Of a stretch of 64,000 nt of DNA, positions 1 through 9,922 are shown piece after piece. The translations under genes were made by a program, and so were the position numbers. Source of the DNA: Luteimonas sp. 9C (GTDB lineage: Bacteria; Pseudomonadota; Gammaproteobacteria; Xanthomonadales; Xanthomonadaceae); NCBI RefSeq assembly GCF_902506295.1, contig NZ_LR733312.1, positions 829,503 to 893,502 on the forward strand. Direction: 5' to 3'. A model generated the notes under the pieces. It saw only the letters and a program-made list of their open reading frames with translations. It searched no databases and was not told where the DNA came from. Each line of letters starts with the position of its first letter. The stretch's first letter is position 1.

Positions 1-51
1 TGAATGCCCCGCATAAAGCGGTGGCCCCCGTCCCCCCTTATCCGGATAATG

Positions 52-1509
<1,458 letters not shown>

Positions 1510-1543
1510 TCCGCTGCCGCACTGGACATCGCAGCCTGTGACA

Positions 1544-1573
1544 GACGAAGCCCCGCGCAAGCGGGGCTTCGTC
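1544..1573 (+). terminator. Rho-independent terminator after purA
   Basis: A perfect 13-bp GC-rich stem (GACGAAGCCCCGC, 1544-1556, with its complement at 1561-1573) closes on a GCAA tetraloop. It starts 34 nt after the purA stop. The T tract is weak (CGTT). Confidence 0.85.
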
Positions 1574-1681
1574 GTTCGGGGCGCGGCGCACGCCGTGGCG
1601 TGAATCGGTATACCCTCGACCGGACCCGCACGCGCCGGCATACGCGATGCCTGCGGGACAGGGACGTCGTCGGGGGGCGGC

Positions 1682-3787
1682 ATGCAGACAGGATTGGTCG
1701 GCGCATACGATTGGTCGCTGGTGATGACGTCGTTCGTCGTGGCGGCGACGGCGTCGTATGCCGCGCTCTCCACGCTGGGCCGCATCCGTGCGGCGCAGGA
1801 CGACACCGCGCGGCGCTGGTGGCTGGCCGGGGGCGCATCCGCACTGGGCGTCGGCATCTGGTCCATGCACTTCATCGGGATGCTGGCCTTCCGCCTGCCC
1901 ATTCCCGTCGGGTACGACCCGTGGATCACCGTCGCATCGTGCGGTCTGTCGGTCGCGGCCTCCGTCTACGCGTTCCGGCTGATGGCGAGCGGTCCGTCGA
2001 AAGGCGCGCGGCTGCTGCGGGGCGCGCTGGCGATCGGCATCGGCATCGCGGCGATGCATTACATGGGCATGGCCTCGATGCGCATGTATCCGGCGATCGA
2101 GTACCACCCGGGCTGGCTGGCGGCCTCGGTCGGCGTGGCGGTGCTCGCCAGCGGTGCGTCGCTGGCCATCGCCGACCGTCTGCCCCAGCTGGGCCGCCGC
2201 GCGCATCTGCACCAGGCCATGGCCGCGGTGGCCATGGGCGCGGCCATCGTCGGCATGCACTACACCGGCATGGCCGCCGCGCGGTTCGCCGATGGAGCGG
2301 TCTGCGGCGCCGCGCTGCGCAACGGGCTCGATCCCGACGCGCTGGCCACCCTGGTCGTGGTGTGCACGACCGCCGTGCTGGGCACTGCCATCCTCGTGTC
2401 CACGCTGGACCGGGTGCTGCAGGAGCGTACCGGACGGCTGTCGGCGTCGTTGCGCGATGCCAATGCGCAGCTCAGCCACCTCGCCCAGCACGACACCCTG
2501 ACCGGGCTGCCCAACCGCCGTCTGCTGCTTTCGCGCCTGCAGGACCTGATCGGGCGTGCGCTGTCGGACGGCGGCGCGTTCGCGGTGATCTACATCGACC
2601 TCGATGGATTCAAGGGCGTCAACGACGCCTTCGGACACGCGGTCGGCGACATTCTGCTGGCGCGTGTCGCCCGCATGCTGCGGGCCCTGTCGCATCCCGA
2701 CGGCATGACCGCGCGACTGGGCGGCGACGAGTTCGTGGTGGTGGCGCCGGTGCCGTCGCCCACGGGCGCGGCCGAGGTCGCGGAAGAGGTCCTGCGTCAG
2801 CTCGGCGGCGCGTTGACGCTCGACGGCTACGACGGCGTGCGGGTGACGGCGAGCCTCGGCGTGGCGCTGTATCCGGACGACGGCACGAGCGCCGACCTGC
2901 TGCTGGCGAACGCCGACGCCGCGATGTACCACAGCAAGCAGTCCGGGCGGAATCTCGTCAGCCTGTACCTGCCGGGCATGTCGGAAGACGCGCAGGTCCA
3001 GGGACAGCTGGCGCACGAGCTGCGGCGTGCGCTGGAATCCGATGCGCTCGCGCTGCATTACCAGCCGCAGGTCGACGGCATCGACGGGCGCTGCGTGGGC
3101 GTCGAGGCGCTGCTGCGCTGGGACCATCCGCGGCTGGGCATGGTGCCGCCGATGCGGTTCGTGGCGGTGGCCGAGCGCATGGGGCTGATCGTGGAGCTGG
3201 GGCAGTGGGCGCTGGAGGCCGCCTGTCGCCAGTACGCCGACTGGCGGGCTGCGGGCGTCGAGCTGCCGACCATCGCCGTGAACATCTCGCCCGTGCAGTT
3301 CCGCAGTGGACAGCTGGTGCACCAGGTCGAAAGCGTGATGCGCCGCTTCGACATGCCCGCGCACGCGTTGACGCTGGAGATCACCGAGTCGATGGCCATG
3401 CAGGAGCCCGACCGGGCCATCGAACTGCTCGAGCGGCTGGTGCAGGCCGGCGCCCGGATCTCCATCGACGATTTCGGAACCGGCTACTCCAGCCTCGCGT
3501 ATCTGGCCCAGCTGCCCGCGCACGAGCTCAAGATCGACCGGCGCTTCGTCGGCCGCATCGACAGCTCCACGCGGGATGCGGTGATCGTGCAGTCGGTGAT
3601 CATGCTGGCCCAGCAGCTCGGCATGGATGTCGTGGCGGAAGGCGTGGAGACACGCGCGCAGGCGGACGCGCTGATCCGCATGGGGTGCAGGCGTCTGCAG
3701 GGCTTCCTGATCGCCCGCCCGGGCCCGGCATGCGCTGGCGAGCCGGCGTGGTCCGCCGCCGCGGAAGCGGGCGCACATCCCGGGTGA
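1682..3787 (+). CDS. MHYT-GGDEF-EAL cyclic-di-GMP turnover protein
   Basis: This is a 701-aa inner-membrane protein. The N-terminal ~245 residues form a seven-helix MHYT sensor. Three repeats of the family motif are visible: MHFIGM near 62, MHYMGM near 125 and MHYTGM near 192. MHYT domains are proposed to bind copper and sense a diatomic gas. A GGDEF domain (~265-430) has an intact GGDEF at 347-351, so diguanylate cyclase activity is possible. An EAL domain (~440-690) keeps EAL at 475-477, plus ITES, IDDFGTGYSS, LKIDR and VAEGVET, the metal and substrate residues of active c-di-GMP phosphodiesterases. Both catalytic halves look intact, so the net direction cannot be told from sequence. The ATG at 1682 follows a G-rich Shine-Dalgarno-like run. 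Confidence 0.93.
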   Translation: MQTGLVGAYDWSLVMTSFVVAATASYAALSTLGRIRAAQDDTARRWWLAGGASALGVGIWSMHFIGMLAFRLPIPVGYDPWITVASCGLSVAASVYAFRLMASGPSKGARLLRGALAIGIGIAAMHYMGMASMRMYPAIEYHPGWLAASVGVAVLASGASLAIADRLPQLGRRAHLHQAMAAVAMGAAIVGMHYTGMAAARFADGAVCGAALRNGLDPDALATLVVVCTTAVLGTAILVSTLDRVLQERTGRLSASLRDANAQLSHLAQHDTLTGLPNRRLLLSRLQDLIGRALSDGGAFAVIYIDLDGFKGVNDAFGHAVGDILLARVARMLRALSHPDGMTARLGGDEFVVVAPVPSPTGAAEVAEEVLRQLGGALTLDGYDGVRVTASLGVALYPDDGTSADLLLANADAAMYHSKQSGRNLVSLYLPGMSEDAQVQGQLAHELRRALESDALALHYQPQVDGIDGRCVGVEALLRWDHPRLGMVPPMRFVAVAERMGLIVELGQWALEAACRQYADWRAAGVELPTIAVNISPVQFRSGQLVHQVESVMRRFDMPAHALTLEITESMAMQEPDRAIELLERLVQAGARISIDDFGTGYSSLAYLAQLPAHELKIDRRFVGRIDSSTRDAVIVQSVIMLAQQLGMDVVAEGVETRAQADALIRMGCRRLQGFLIARPGPACAGEPAWSAAAEAGAHPG

Positions 3788-3979
3788 TCGTCTGGCGGGC
3801 GATCGCACGCAGGTCCGGGTACCTGCGTCGGTGTCCCGCGCAGGCGCTTGCGGCACGCTGACGCGCCGCATACCGCGCGGCGCAGGACCTGGTCCGAAGA
3901 CGCCGACGTGGCGGCGATCGGCGCGGCTCCCCATACTTCGCGCTCCGCAGATCGCGCGCAGGCCCAGGACGATCCACCG

Positions 3980-5227
3980 ATGCATGCCGTCACCACCATG
4001 GAAGTGTTCCTGATCGCGATGGCGATCATCTTCTGCGTCCCGTTCCTGATCTGGCGGCTGGGCCGTACCGACTATTTCGCGCCGCTGGTGGTGGTGCAGA
4101 TCATCACCGGCATCCTGCTGGGGCCGGGCATCCTCGGCGCGGCGTTCCCCGGCTACTACGCGTTCGTGTTCACGCCCGACGTGGTGCAGATCCTCAACGG
4201 ACTGGGCGCGTGGGCGGTGATGCTGTTCGTGCTGATCGCGGGCATCGAGCTGGACCTGAGCAAGGCGTGGACCAACCGCCGCGAGAGCGGGATCACTGCG
4301 GGCCTGGCGCTCGGCGTGCCGCTGGTGTTCGGCGCGCTGGCGGCAATCGGCATGCTGCGCTTTCCCGGCTGGATCGGCGCAGAGGGGGCGAACTGGCAGT
4401 TCATCGTCGGCGTGGGCATGGCCTGCGCGGTCACCGCGTTGCCGATCCTGATCCTGCTGATGGAGAAGCTCGACATCCTGCGCCAGCCGATCGGCCAGCG
4501 CATCCTGCGCTACGCCAGCCTCGACGACATCGCCATCTGGGGCGTGCTGGCGCTGGTGCTGGTGGACTGGGAACGCATCGGCCGCCAGGTGGGTTTCCTG
4601 CTCGCCTTCGCGGTGGCCTGCGTGCTGTTCCGGCGGCTGATGCGCGCCATTCCCGAGCGCGACCGCTGGTACGTGATGCTGATCTGGCTGGCGGTCTGCG
4701 CGTTCGGCGCGGACTGGTCCGGCCTGCACTACATGGTGGGCGCGTTCCTGGCCGGTGTGGTGATCGACGCGGACTGGTTCGACCAGGCCGACATGGATCG
4801 CCTGCGCCACAACGTGCTGCTGGTGATCATGCCGGTGTTCTTCCTCAGCACCGGCCTGCGCACCGAATGGAACGTCGGCGGCGCGACCGTTTTCATCGCG
4901 GCCATCGTGCTGCTGGTGGCCTCGGTGGCCGGCAAGCTCGCCGGCGTGCACATGGCCGGCCGTATCCTGAAATGGGAACCCGGCGAAGCCTCGCTGATCG
5001 GCTGGCTGCTGCAGACCAAGGCGCTGATCATGATCATCTTCGCCAACATCCTCCTCGACAAGGCCATCATCTCCAGCGCCACGTTCACCGCGCTGCTGTT
5101 GATGGCGGTGATGAGCACGATGCTGACGATCCCGATGGCGACGCCGCGATTGCGCAGGATGGCGGAACGCCCGAGCGGCGGCGCATCCGACAGCGCGACG
5201 GACGTGGCGCCCGCGCCTCACCGGTGA
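3980..5227 (+). CDS. CPA2-type cation:proton antiporter (Kef-like)
   Basis: A hydrophobic protein of 415 aa with about 11-12 membrane helices and no TrkA-N/RCK domain at its C terminus. The family exchanges Na+ or K+ for H+ across the inner membrane. The conserved early block LQITGILLGPGILG-like sequence (residues ~33-47) and LFVLIAGIELDLSKAW are typical of the CPA2/Kef pore half. The open frame runs back to 3848, but that extension is not membrane-like. ATG 3980 (MHAVTTMEVF) is preferred, and ATG 3998 is the alternative. It lies 192 nt after the c-di-GMP gene on the same strand. The ion is not predictable from sequence. Confidence 0.85.
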   Translation: MHAVTTMEVFLIAMAIIFCVPFLIWRLGRTDYFAPLVVVQIITGILLGPGILGAAFPGYYAFVFTPDVVQILNGLGAWAVMLFVLIAGIELDLSKAWTNRRESGITAGLALGVPLVFGALAAIGMLRFPGWIGAEGANWQFIVGVGMACAVTALPILILLMEKLDILRQPIGQRILRYASLDDIAIWGVLALVLVDWERIGRQVGFLLAFAVACVLFRRLMRAIPERDRWYVMLIWLAVCAFGADWSGLHYMVGAFLAGVVIDADWFDQADMDRLRHNVLLVIMPVFFLSTGLRTEWNVGGATVFIAAIVLLVASVAGKLAGVHMAGRILKWEPGEASLIGWLLQTKALIMIIFANILLDKAIISSATFTALLLMAVMSTMLTIPMATPRLRRMAERPSGGASDSATDVAPAPHR

Positions 5228-5351
5228 CCAGTCGGGCTGCGGCGCATCGCGCGCCCGGCGGAGCGCCTGCCGCGCGGGCGACGGTCGCAGCCCCCGATGC
5301 CGCGCGCCCGGCGCACCGCGCCACGCGCCCCGGTGCGCGCGGCGTCGTGGA

Positions 5352-5468
5352 TCAGTCGAACAGACTCAGCGCCGCCGCGCCACGGAGGCGGCCGCGCGTG
5401 CGCACCCAGGACAGCCCCACGGCCCAGGCCATGAGCCAGCCTGCGATCACAGCCGGGAATACGTGCAT
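5352..5468 (-). CDS. 38-aa predicted single-span membrane peptide
   Basis: A small gene below usual length cut-offs. ATG at 5468 is preceded by AAGGAG (complement of 5476-5481) at a 7-nt spacing, a better ribosome site than that of the receptor gene upstream. The product begins MHVFPAVIAGWLMAWAVG, forms one hydrophobic helix (about residues 3-22), then has a basic stretch (RTRGRLR) and ends SLFD. That topology suggests an inner-membrane peptide with a cytoplasmic C terminus. It starts 57 nt after the TonB-dependent receptor stop on the same strand, so cotranscription is likely. I know of no family for it, and a function in receptor energising or metal export is only a guess. Confidence 0.55.
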   Translation of the reverse strand: MHVFPAVIAGWLMAWAVGLSWVRTRGRLRGAAALSLFD

Positions 5469-5525
5469 CGAAGATCTCCTTCGGTCGTCAGTGGTCTGCG
5501 GGGCGGCGCGTCCGTGCGGACGCCG

Positions 5526-7703
5526 TCAGAACGCCGCCCGCAGTTCGAGATCGAGCGTCCGCGGCTCGCCGAGGTAGACCATCTGCGCGCCGATCGCGTG
5601 CATCACGTAGGTCCGGTCGCCGAGGTTGCGGCCTCGCAGGGTGACCGCGAGCTGCGGCGTCGGGCGCCAGCGCAGATGCGCGCCCCACAGCGTGTAGCCG
5701 GCCGTCTCCAGGGTGTTGGCGCTGTCGGCGTAGCGGGCGGCGACCGCGCGCAGATCGGTGCCGACCGACCAGCGGGGTGACAACGCGTAGTCGACCCAGA
5801 GATTGCCCACGCGGGCGGGCGTGTTCGCAGGCCGGTTGCCCGCGCGCGACACCGGCACGCCGTTGGCGGTCTCGAAGAAATCATCGAGCCGTGCATCCAC
5901 CCAGCCCGCGTTCGCCTGCACGTGCAGTGCCTGCCACGGCCGGAATGCGAGCGTGGCTTCCACACCGCGTGCCGACTGCTGGCCGACCGGCAGCGTCTGT
6001 CCCGGATTGTCGGGATCGGTGATGGCGAGGTTCTCGCGCACGATGCGGTACGCCGCCAGCGTCGCGGTGCCGCGCCCCTGGGCGAAGTCGGTCTTGGCGC
6101 CGGCTTCGATCTGGCGGCCGCGGCTGAGGTCGAAATCGCGCAGGGCCGAGAATCCCGCGGTGGACAGGATGCCCGCCGGTGGATCCGCGGCCGTGCTGAG
6201 CTGCACGTAGACGTTGCTGGCCGGCGTCAGTTCGGCCGTCAGACCGACGCGCCCGGTCGTGGACGCATAGTCCCGGGCGAAGCGTGCGGGATTGGTCGCG
6301 GTCGCCGCCCGCCGGTTGACGACATCGAGGTCGATGCGCTCGTGGCGCACGCCCGTCATCAGCGAGACGCGTCCCCCCAGCCGGGTCAGGTTTTCCACCG
6401 ACAGCGACGCGGTGCGGACGCGGTTCGTCGCGCCCGGCACGTAATCGGGCGTCGTGCCGGGAATGTCGAAGAAGAAGCCGGGCGTGCGCGCATCGACCGA
6501 CACCAGATCGATCTCGCCGCCGATCGACTGCGGAAACCGCGTCTGACGGTTGTGACTCAGTTCGAAGCCGGCGGTCCACTGCGATGGTCTGCCCGCCAGG
6601 GTGCCGCTGCGGTGCCAGTCGGTCCGGTTGCCGGTCACCTGCTGGTCGTGCCGCTGCTGCAGGACACCGGACCGGGCGATGCCGCCGCGGACGGGATCCC
6701 ATCGATAGGTCTCGACATTGCGGTAATCGCGCAGCGCATCGTAGTGGTAGAGCGTGTTGACGATCCGGCCGAATGCGCCACCGTCCCATTCCAGTTTCGA
6801 GCGGCCCCAGGCCACTTCCTGCGCGTAGAAACCGTCGCCGACGTTGTAGTTGCGGCCGACACTGCCGGGCAGTGCATCGAGACGCCCGGTGGGGCCGATC
6901 ACCGCGGGCGTGCCCCAGTAGACGCGGCGGTTGTCCTCGTTCTGGTATTCGAGCGCGAGCGTGTGGGTGAGCGTCGGCGTCAGCCGCGACGCCAGCGAGG
7001 TGGCGAGCGTCCAGCCCTCGCGACGCTCGGCGTCGACCCAGCCGTCGCGGGTGCTGTAGGCGGCATCGAGGCGGAGCGCATGCGCCGTCTCGCCGGTGGC
7101 GAATCGATGGTTCACGCCGGCCGCCAGCACGCGACTGTCGTGACTGCCCACGCTGGAAAGCCCGCCGATGGCATCGGCGTCGAAATCGGCGGTGCGGGTG
7201 ACGTAGTTGATGGAGCCGCCCACCGCGCCGGCGCCATAGAGGAAGCTCGAGGGCCCGCCGATCGCCTCGACGCGCTCGTAGATCCACGCATCGACGGGTC
7301 GTGCGGCAATCGACGCGTACTTGACGTCGATGCCGTTGAACAGCTGGGTGATCTGCGCACCGGAGAAGCCGCGCCAGGTCACCGCATTGCCGTTGCCTGG
7401 CAGCGAGGCGACGACCAAGCCGGGAATCGCGAACAGGGCTTCCTGGGTGGAGCGCACGCCCCGCGCTTCGAGCGCTGCGCGGTCGATCCGGAACACCGAC
7501 GCGGGTGTCTCCCGGTCCGTGACCTCCAGCCGGGACGCGCCGCTGGCGTCGCGGTCGAGCGTGGAGCGCATGCCGCGCACCTGGATGCCGTCGAGTGTGG
7601 TCGCGGTGTCGCCCGTGGGCGTCTGCGCGTGCGCGGTGCACACCGCGCCGGGAAGCAGCAGGCAGCTGATGGCCGCCGCCAGGCGTCGAGGAGAATTCTG
7701 CAT
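5526..7703 (-). CDS. TonB-dependent outer-membrane receptor (metal/siderophore type)
   Basis: 725 aa. A signal peptide (MQNSPRRLAAAIS... cleaved after AHA near residue 27) is followed by a TonB-box-like segment (TTLDGIQVRG) and a plug domain with RGFSGAQI and GPSSFLYGAGAVGGSINYVT. The C-terminal ~22-strand barrel ends in a terminal Phe (ELRAAF), as needed for BAM insertion. The plug resembles ferric-siderophore receptors, but the upstream DUF2946 neighbour is often found beside copper-linked receptors, so the substrate is uncertain. The frame is open to 7871. ATG 7703 is chosen because it begins the signal peptide, although its ribosome site is weak. A 26-bp palindrome lies about 115 nt upstream. 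Confidence 0.9.
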   Translation of the reverse strand: MQNSPRRLAAAISCLLLPGAVCTAHAQTPTGDTATTLDGIQVRGMRSTLDRDASGASRLEVTDRETPASVFRIDRAALEARGVRSTQEALFAIPGLVVASLPGNGNAVTWRGFSGAQITQLFNGIDVKYASIAARPVDAWIYERVEAIGGPSSFLYGAGAVGGSINYVTRTADFDADAIGGLSSVGSHDSRVLAAGVNHRFATGETAHALRLDAAYSTRDGWVDAERREGWTLATSLASRLTPTLTHTLALEYQNEDNRRVYWGTPAVIGPTGRLDALPGSVGRNYNVGDGFYAQEVAWGRSKLEWDGGAFGRIVNTLYHYDALRDYRNVETYRWDPVRGGIARSGVLQQRHDQQVTGNRTDWHRSGTLAGRPSQWTAGFELSHNRQTRFPQSIGGEIDLVSVDARTPGFFFDIPGTTPDYVPGATNRVRTASLSVENLTRLGGRVSLMTGVRHERIDLDVVNRRAATATNPARFARDYASTTGRVGLTAELTPASNVYVQLSTAADPPAGILSTAGFSALRDFDLSRGRQIEAGAKTDFAQGRGTATLAAYRIVRENLAITDPDNPGQTLPVGQQSARGVEATLAFRPWQALHVQANAGWVDARLDDFFETANGVPVSRAGNRPANTPARVGNLWVDYALSPRWSVGTDLRAVAARYADSANTLETAGYTLWGAHLRWRPTPQLAVTLRGRNLGDRTYVMHAIGAQMVYLGEPRTLDLELRAAF

Positions 7704-7817
7704 GGAAGAAAGACCTGTTCCGGATGTAAGAAAGGGAAAGCGAACGGACGGCGACACGCGCTTCGGGCGGCCGCAGGCGTCACGACGGGGTGCTGGCATC
7801 GCAAAGGACACGCCGGA

Positions 7818-7843
7818 CGCCATGGCGCAGCTGCGCCATGGCG
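7818..7843. promoter_or_regulatory. 26-bp perfect palindrome upstream of the TonB receptor
   Basis: CGCCATGGCGCAG (7818-7830) is followed immediately by its exact complement to 7843, with no spacer. It sits in the 247-nt gap between the DUF2946 stop and the receptor start. It is consistent with a dimeric regulator operator. As a hairpin it would need an unpaired apex and has no T tract. The rest of the gap shows no gene. Confidence 0.5.
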
Positions 7844-7950
7844 ATGCCGCGCGCGGGCGGGCAACGCGCATGCGCGTGCATTACATGTGTGGAGAAGGCC
7901 GATCCGGAGGATCGGCCGGGCGCCGTGGCCCGGCGGGCCGGGCAGGGGCG

Positions 7951-8358
7951 TCAGGCCATCCGCGGTGGACCGCGGGAACCGAGTCCGCAGGGATGGCGTT
8001 CCGCGAGGCGGACGATGCGCGCGACCGGCGCCCGGTGCGCGACGTGCAGCAGGCGTGCGATCGCACACCACACCACCGCGAGCAGCGCGGTGGCGAGCAG
8101 CGGGCAGTAACCGCAGTCCTGCATGTCGAGATGCTCGGACGGCACCGGGCGTGGCGCGGCATCGTCGAGCAGGCTGCGGGGATCGACGATGCGGATCAGC
8201 GCGTCGCTGCCCATCGTGCACATCTCCATCAGGATCATCCGCGGCGATGCGTCCTGCGCATGCGCGAGCCGGCCGGCCGAGGGCAGCAATGCGAGCAGCA
8301 GCACGGCAGCCAGCGACAGCCAGGCGAATGCATGCTGGAAGCGGCGGCCGAGGATCAT
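7951..8358 (-). CDS. DUF2946 family membrane-anchored protein
   Basis: 135 aa. An N-terminal hydrophobic helix (residues ~9-30, ending LAHA) is followed by a short extracytoplasmic part with METC-like Cys/Met residues (MILMEMCTMGS). Then comes the DUF2946 signature DMQDCGYCPLLA and a second helix (LLATALLAVVWCAIARLL). DUF2946 proteins have paired Cys/His residues next to a membrane span and commonly sit with TonB receptors or copper chaperones, so metal handling is the usual inference. No enzymatic role is known. ATG 8358 is used, and an in-frame GTG at 8364 is the alternative. Neither has a strong ribosome site. It is the promoter-proximal gene of the receptor unit. Confidence 0.75.
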   Translation of the reverse strand: MILGRRFQHAFAWLSLAAVLLLALLPSAGRLAHAQDASPRMILMEMCTMGSDALIRIVDPRSLLDDAAPRPVPSEHLDMQDCGYCPLLATALLAVVWCAIARLLHVAHRAPVARIVRLAERHPCGLGSRGPPRMA

Positions 8359-8680
8359 GCGCACAGTCTAGGGGGCGATGCCGCGAAGTGGAGGCCCGAC
8401 GTCTGCCCGCAGGCTGCGACGGATCGTCGCAGCGGTCCGCGACGTCACGTCGAACGACGTCGGGACGCACCGCCCCTGCCGCGCGCGTGCATGGCGCTCT
8501 CGGCGACGGCTCGCGGCGCCAGTGCGTGTCGTGCCGCGCCCGCGGCGGAACATTGCCGCGCACGCGCCCCGTCCGCCATGATGGCCGCCGTCGATCCCAC
8601 CGGGGCGTGCCGTGCCAGCTTCCTCGTCGAACCCCGCAGCAGGGGCAGTGCAGGACGTGTTGCCGGGGCAGGATGGCCGC
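8359..8680. other. Divergent intergenic region with an inverted repeat
   Basis: These 322 nt separate the minus-strand DUF2946 gene from the plus-strand membrane protein and must hold both promoters. An 8-bp inverted repeat (GCTGCGAC, 8413-8420, with GTCGCAGC, 8426-8433, loop 5 nt) and several CGACGT repeats follow at 8449-8473. No additional gene is supported. Confidence 0.4.
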
Positions 8681-9916
8681 ATGTCGGGCGAAGACGCGCA
8701 CGCGTGGATGGCCATTCCGCGACTCGCCGGTCGTCTGCTGTGGCGTCACTGGCCTGCGCTGCTGGCGTGCTTCTTCGCTCAGCGCGTCGCGTACGACGTC
8801 CTGCTGTTCGGCGCCATCCAGTTGGCCGAAGCGGGCGTGCTGCTGTCGTATGCCGCCATCGCGGTGCTGATCGTGAGCCAGCTGGTCGGCGCCATCACGA
8901 TGTTCCTCGTGCTGCGGCCGTCGATGCCGTCCATGCAGTCCGCCGTCGGCCTGCCGTCCACGCTCGGGCAGCGCTCCTGGTTGCGCGTGCTCGCGGTGGC
9001 GCTGCTGCCGTTCTTCGCCTACTACGCGGCCTGGGGCCTGCTGGAGGGCGTCAAGCGCGACTTCGTGCTGACCTACCAGAGCTGGGTGTCGTTCGAGCGG
9101 CGCGAGCCGCTGCAGGACATCCTCGCGCTGCGTGGTCTGTGGATCGCGCTGGTGGTGTCGTGGGGTTTGCGCGAGGTGTCCAAGCGCAGGCTCGCCGCCA
9201 CCCAGCATGGCGTGTGGTCGCTGATCGTTGCGGCCTGCGAGGCGTACTGGCTGTTCGTCGGCGCCGCGGTCATCGCGCGCGGTTGGGCCTGGGCGACGGC
9301 ATGGTGGGAGTCGCGCGTCGTCTACGTCGCGCTGACGACCTGGTGGGACAACCCGTTCGTCGGGCTGGTGTCGCTCGCACCGCTCAAGCGTGTCTTCGAT
9401 CCGGCGTGGAGCGCCGTCTCGACCGCGGGGGGCGCGGTGGTGATGCCGCTGGTATGGCTGGCCATCGCGGCGATCGTCTACGGCATGGACCTGCGACGTC
9501 GCGCGCGCCTGGACCGGCACGACGCGCACGCGCGGCTGGTGAGCCGTCGCTACCGCAACCTGCATCCGGTCTGGAAGAAGGCCGTCGACAAGGCGAGCGG
9601 CGGCTGGAACGGCAAGGGCATTCCGATCCTCAATGCGATCCGGCTGGTGCTGCGTGCAGGATTGCCGGCGCTGCTGGTGCTGTGCGTGGGCTGGGCGCTG
9701 CTGGACTACATCGATGCGCACGCATGGGGTTTGGCGACGGCCGCGATCGGTCCGCAGCCCTGGGACGACTGGCGCGTCCTGGGGCAGCCGCTGTCGCTGC
9801 TGTTCAACGGACCGATGTCGTTGCGGCCCGCGCTGTTCACCCAGCTGCTGCGCGTGGTGCTGCTGGCGGCCACCTTCGACCGCGCGATCGCCGGACTGCG
9901 CGCCGCCCGCGGCTGA
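8681..9916 (+). CDS. Polytopic membrane protein of unknown function
   Basis: About 411 aa with eight or so predicted membrane helices, in two halves separated by a charged cytoplasmic loop. That loop carries RRRARLDRHDAHARLVSRRY and VWKKAVDKASGGW (residues ~270-310). I do not recognise a family, catalytic motif or transporter signature. Trp and aromatic residues are abundant in the spans. ATG 8681 (MSGEDAHAW) is preferred, with CAGGA upstream. A GTG at 8612 would add 23 residues of low-complexity sequence. The stop lies 6 nt from the stop of the facing three-gene operon, so the two units converge and may act together. That link is inferred from position only. Confidence 0.7.
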   Translation: MSGEDAHAWMAIPRLAGRLLWRHWPALLACFFAQRVAYDVLLFGAIQLAEAGVLLSYAAIAVLIVSQLVGAITMFLVLRPSMPSMQSAVGLPSTLGQRSWLRVLAVALLPFFAYYAAWGLLEGVKRDFVLTYQSWVSFERREPLQDILALRGLWIALVVSWGLREVSKRRLAATQHGVWSLIVAACEAYWLFVGAAVIARGWAWATAWWESRVVYVALTTWWDNPFVGLVSLAPLKRVFDPAWSAVSTAGGAVVMPLVWLAIAAIVYGMDLRRRARLDRHDAHARLVSRRYRNLHPVWKKAVDKASGGWNGKGIPILNAIRLVLRAGLPALLVLCVGWALLDYIDAHAWGLATAAIGPQPWDDWRVLGQPLSLLFNGPMSLRPALFTQLLRVVLLAATFDRAIAGLRAARG

Positions 9917-9922
9917 AAGCGC

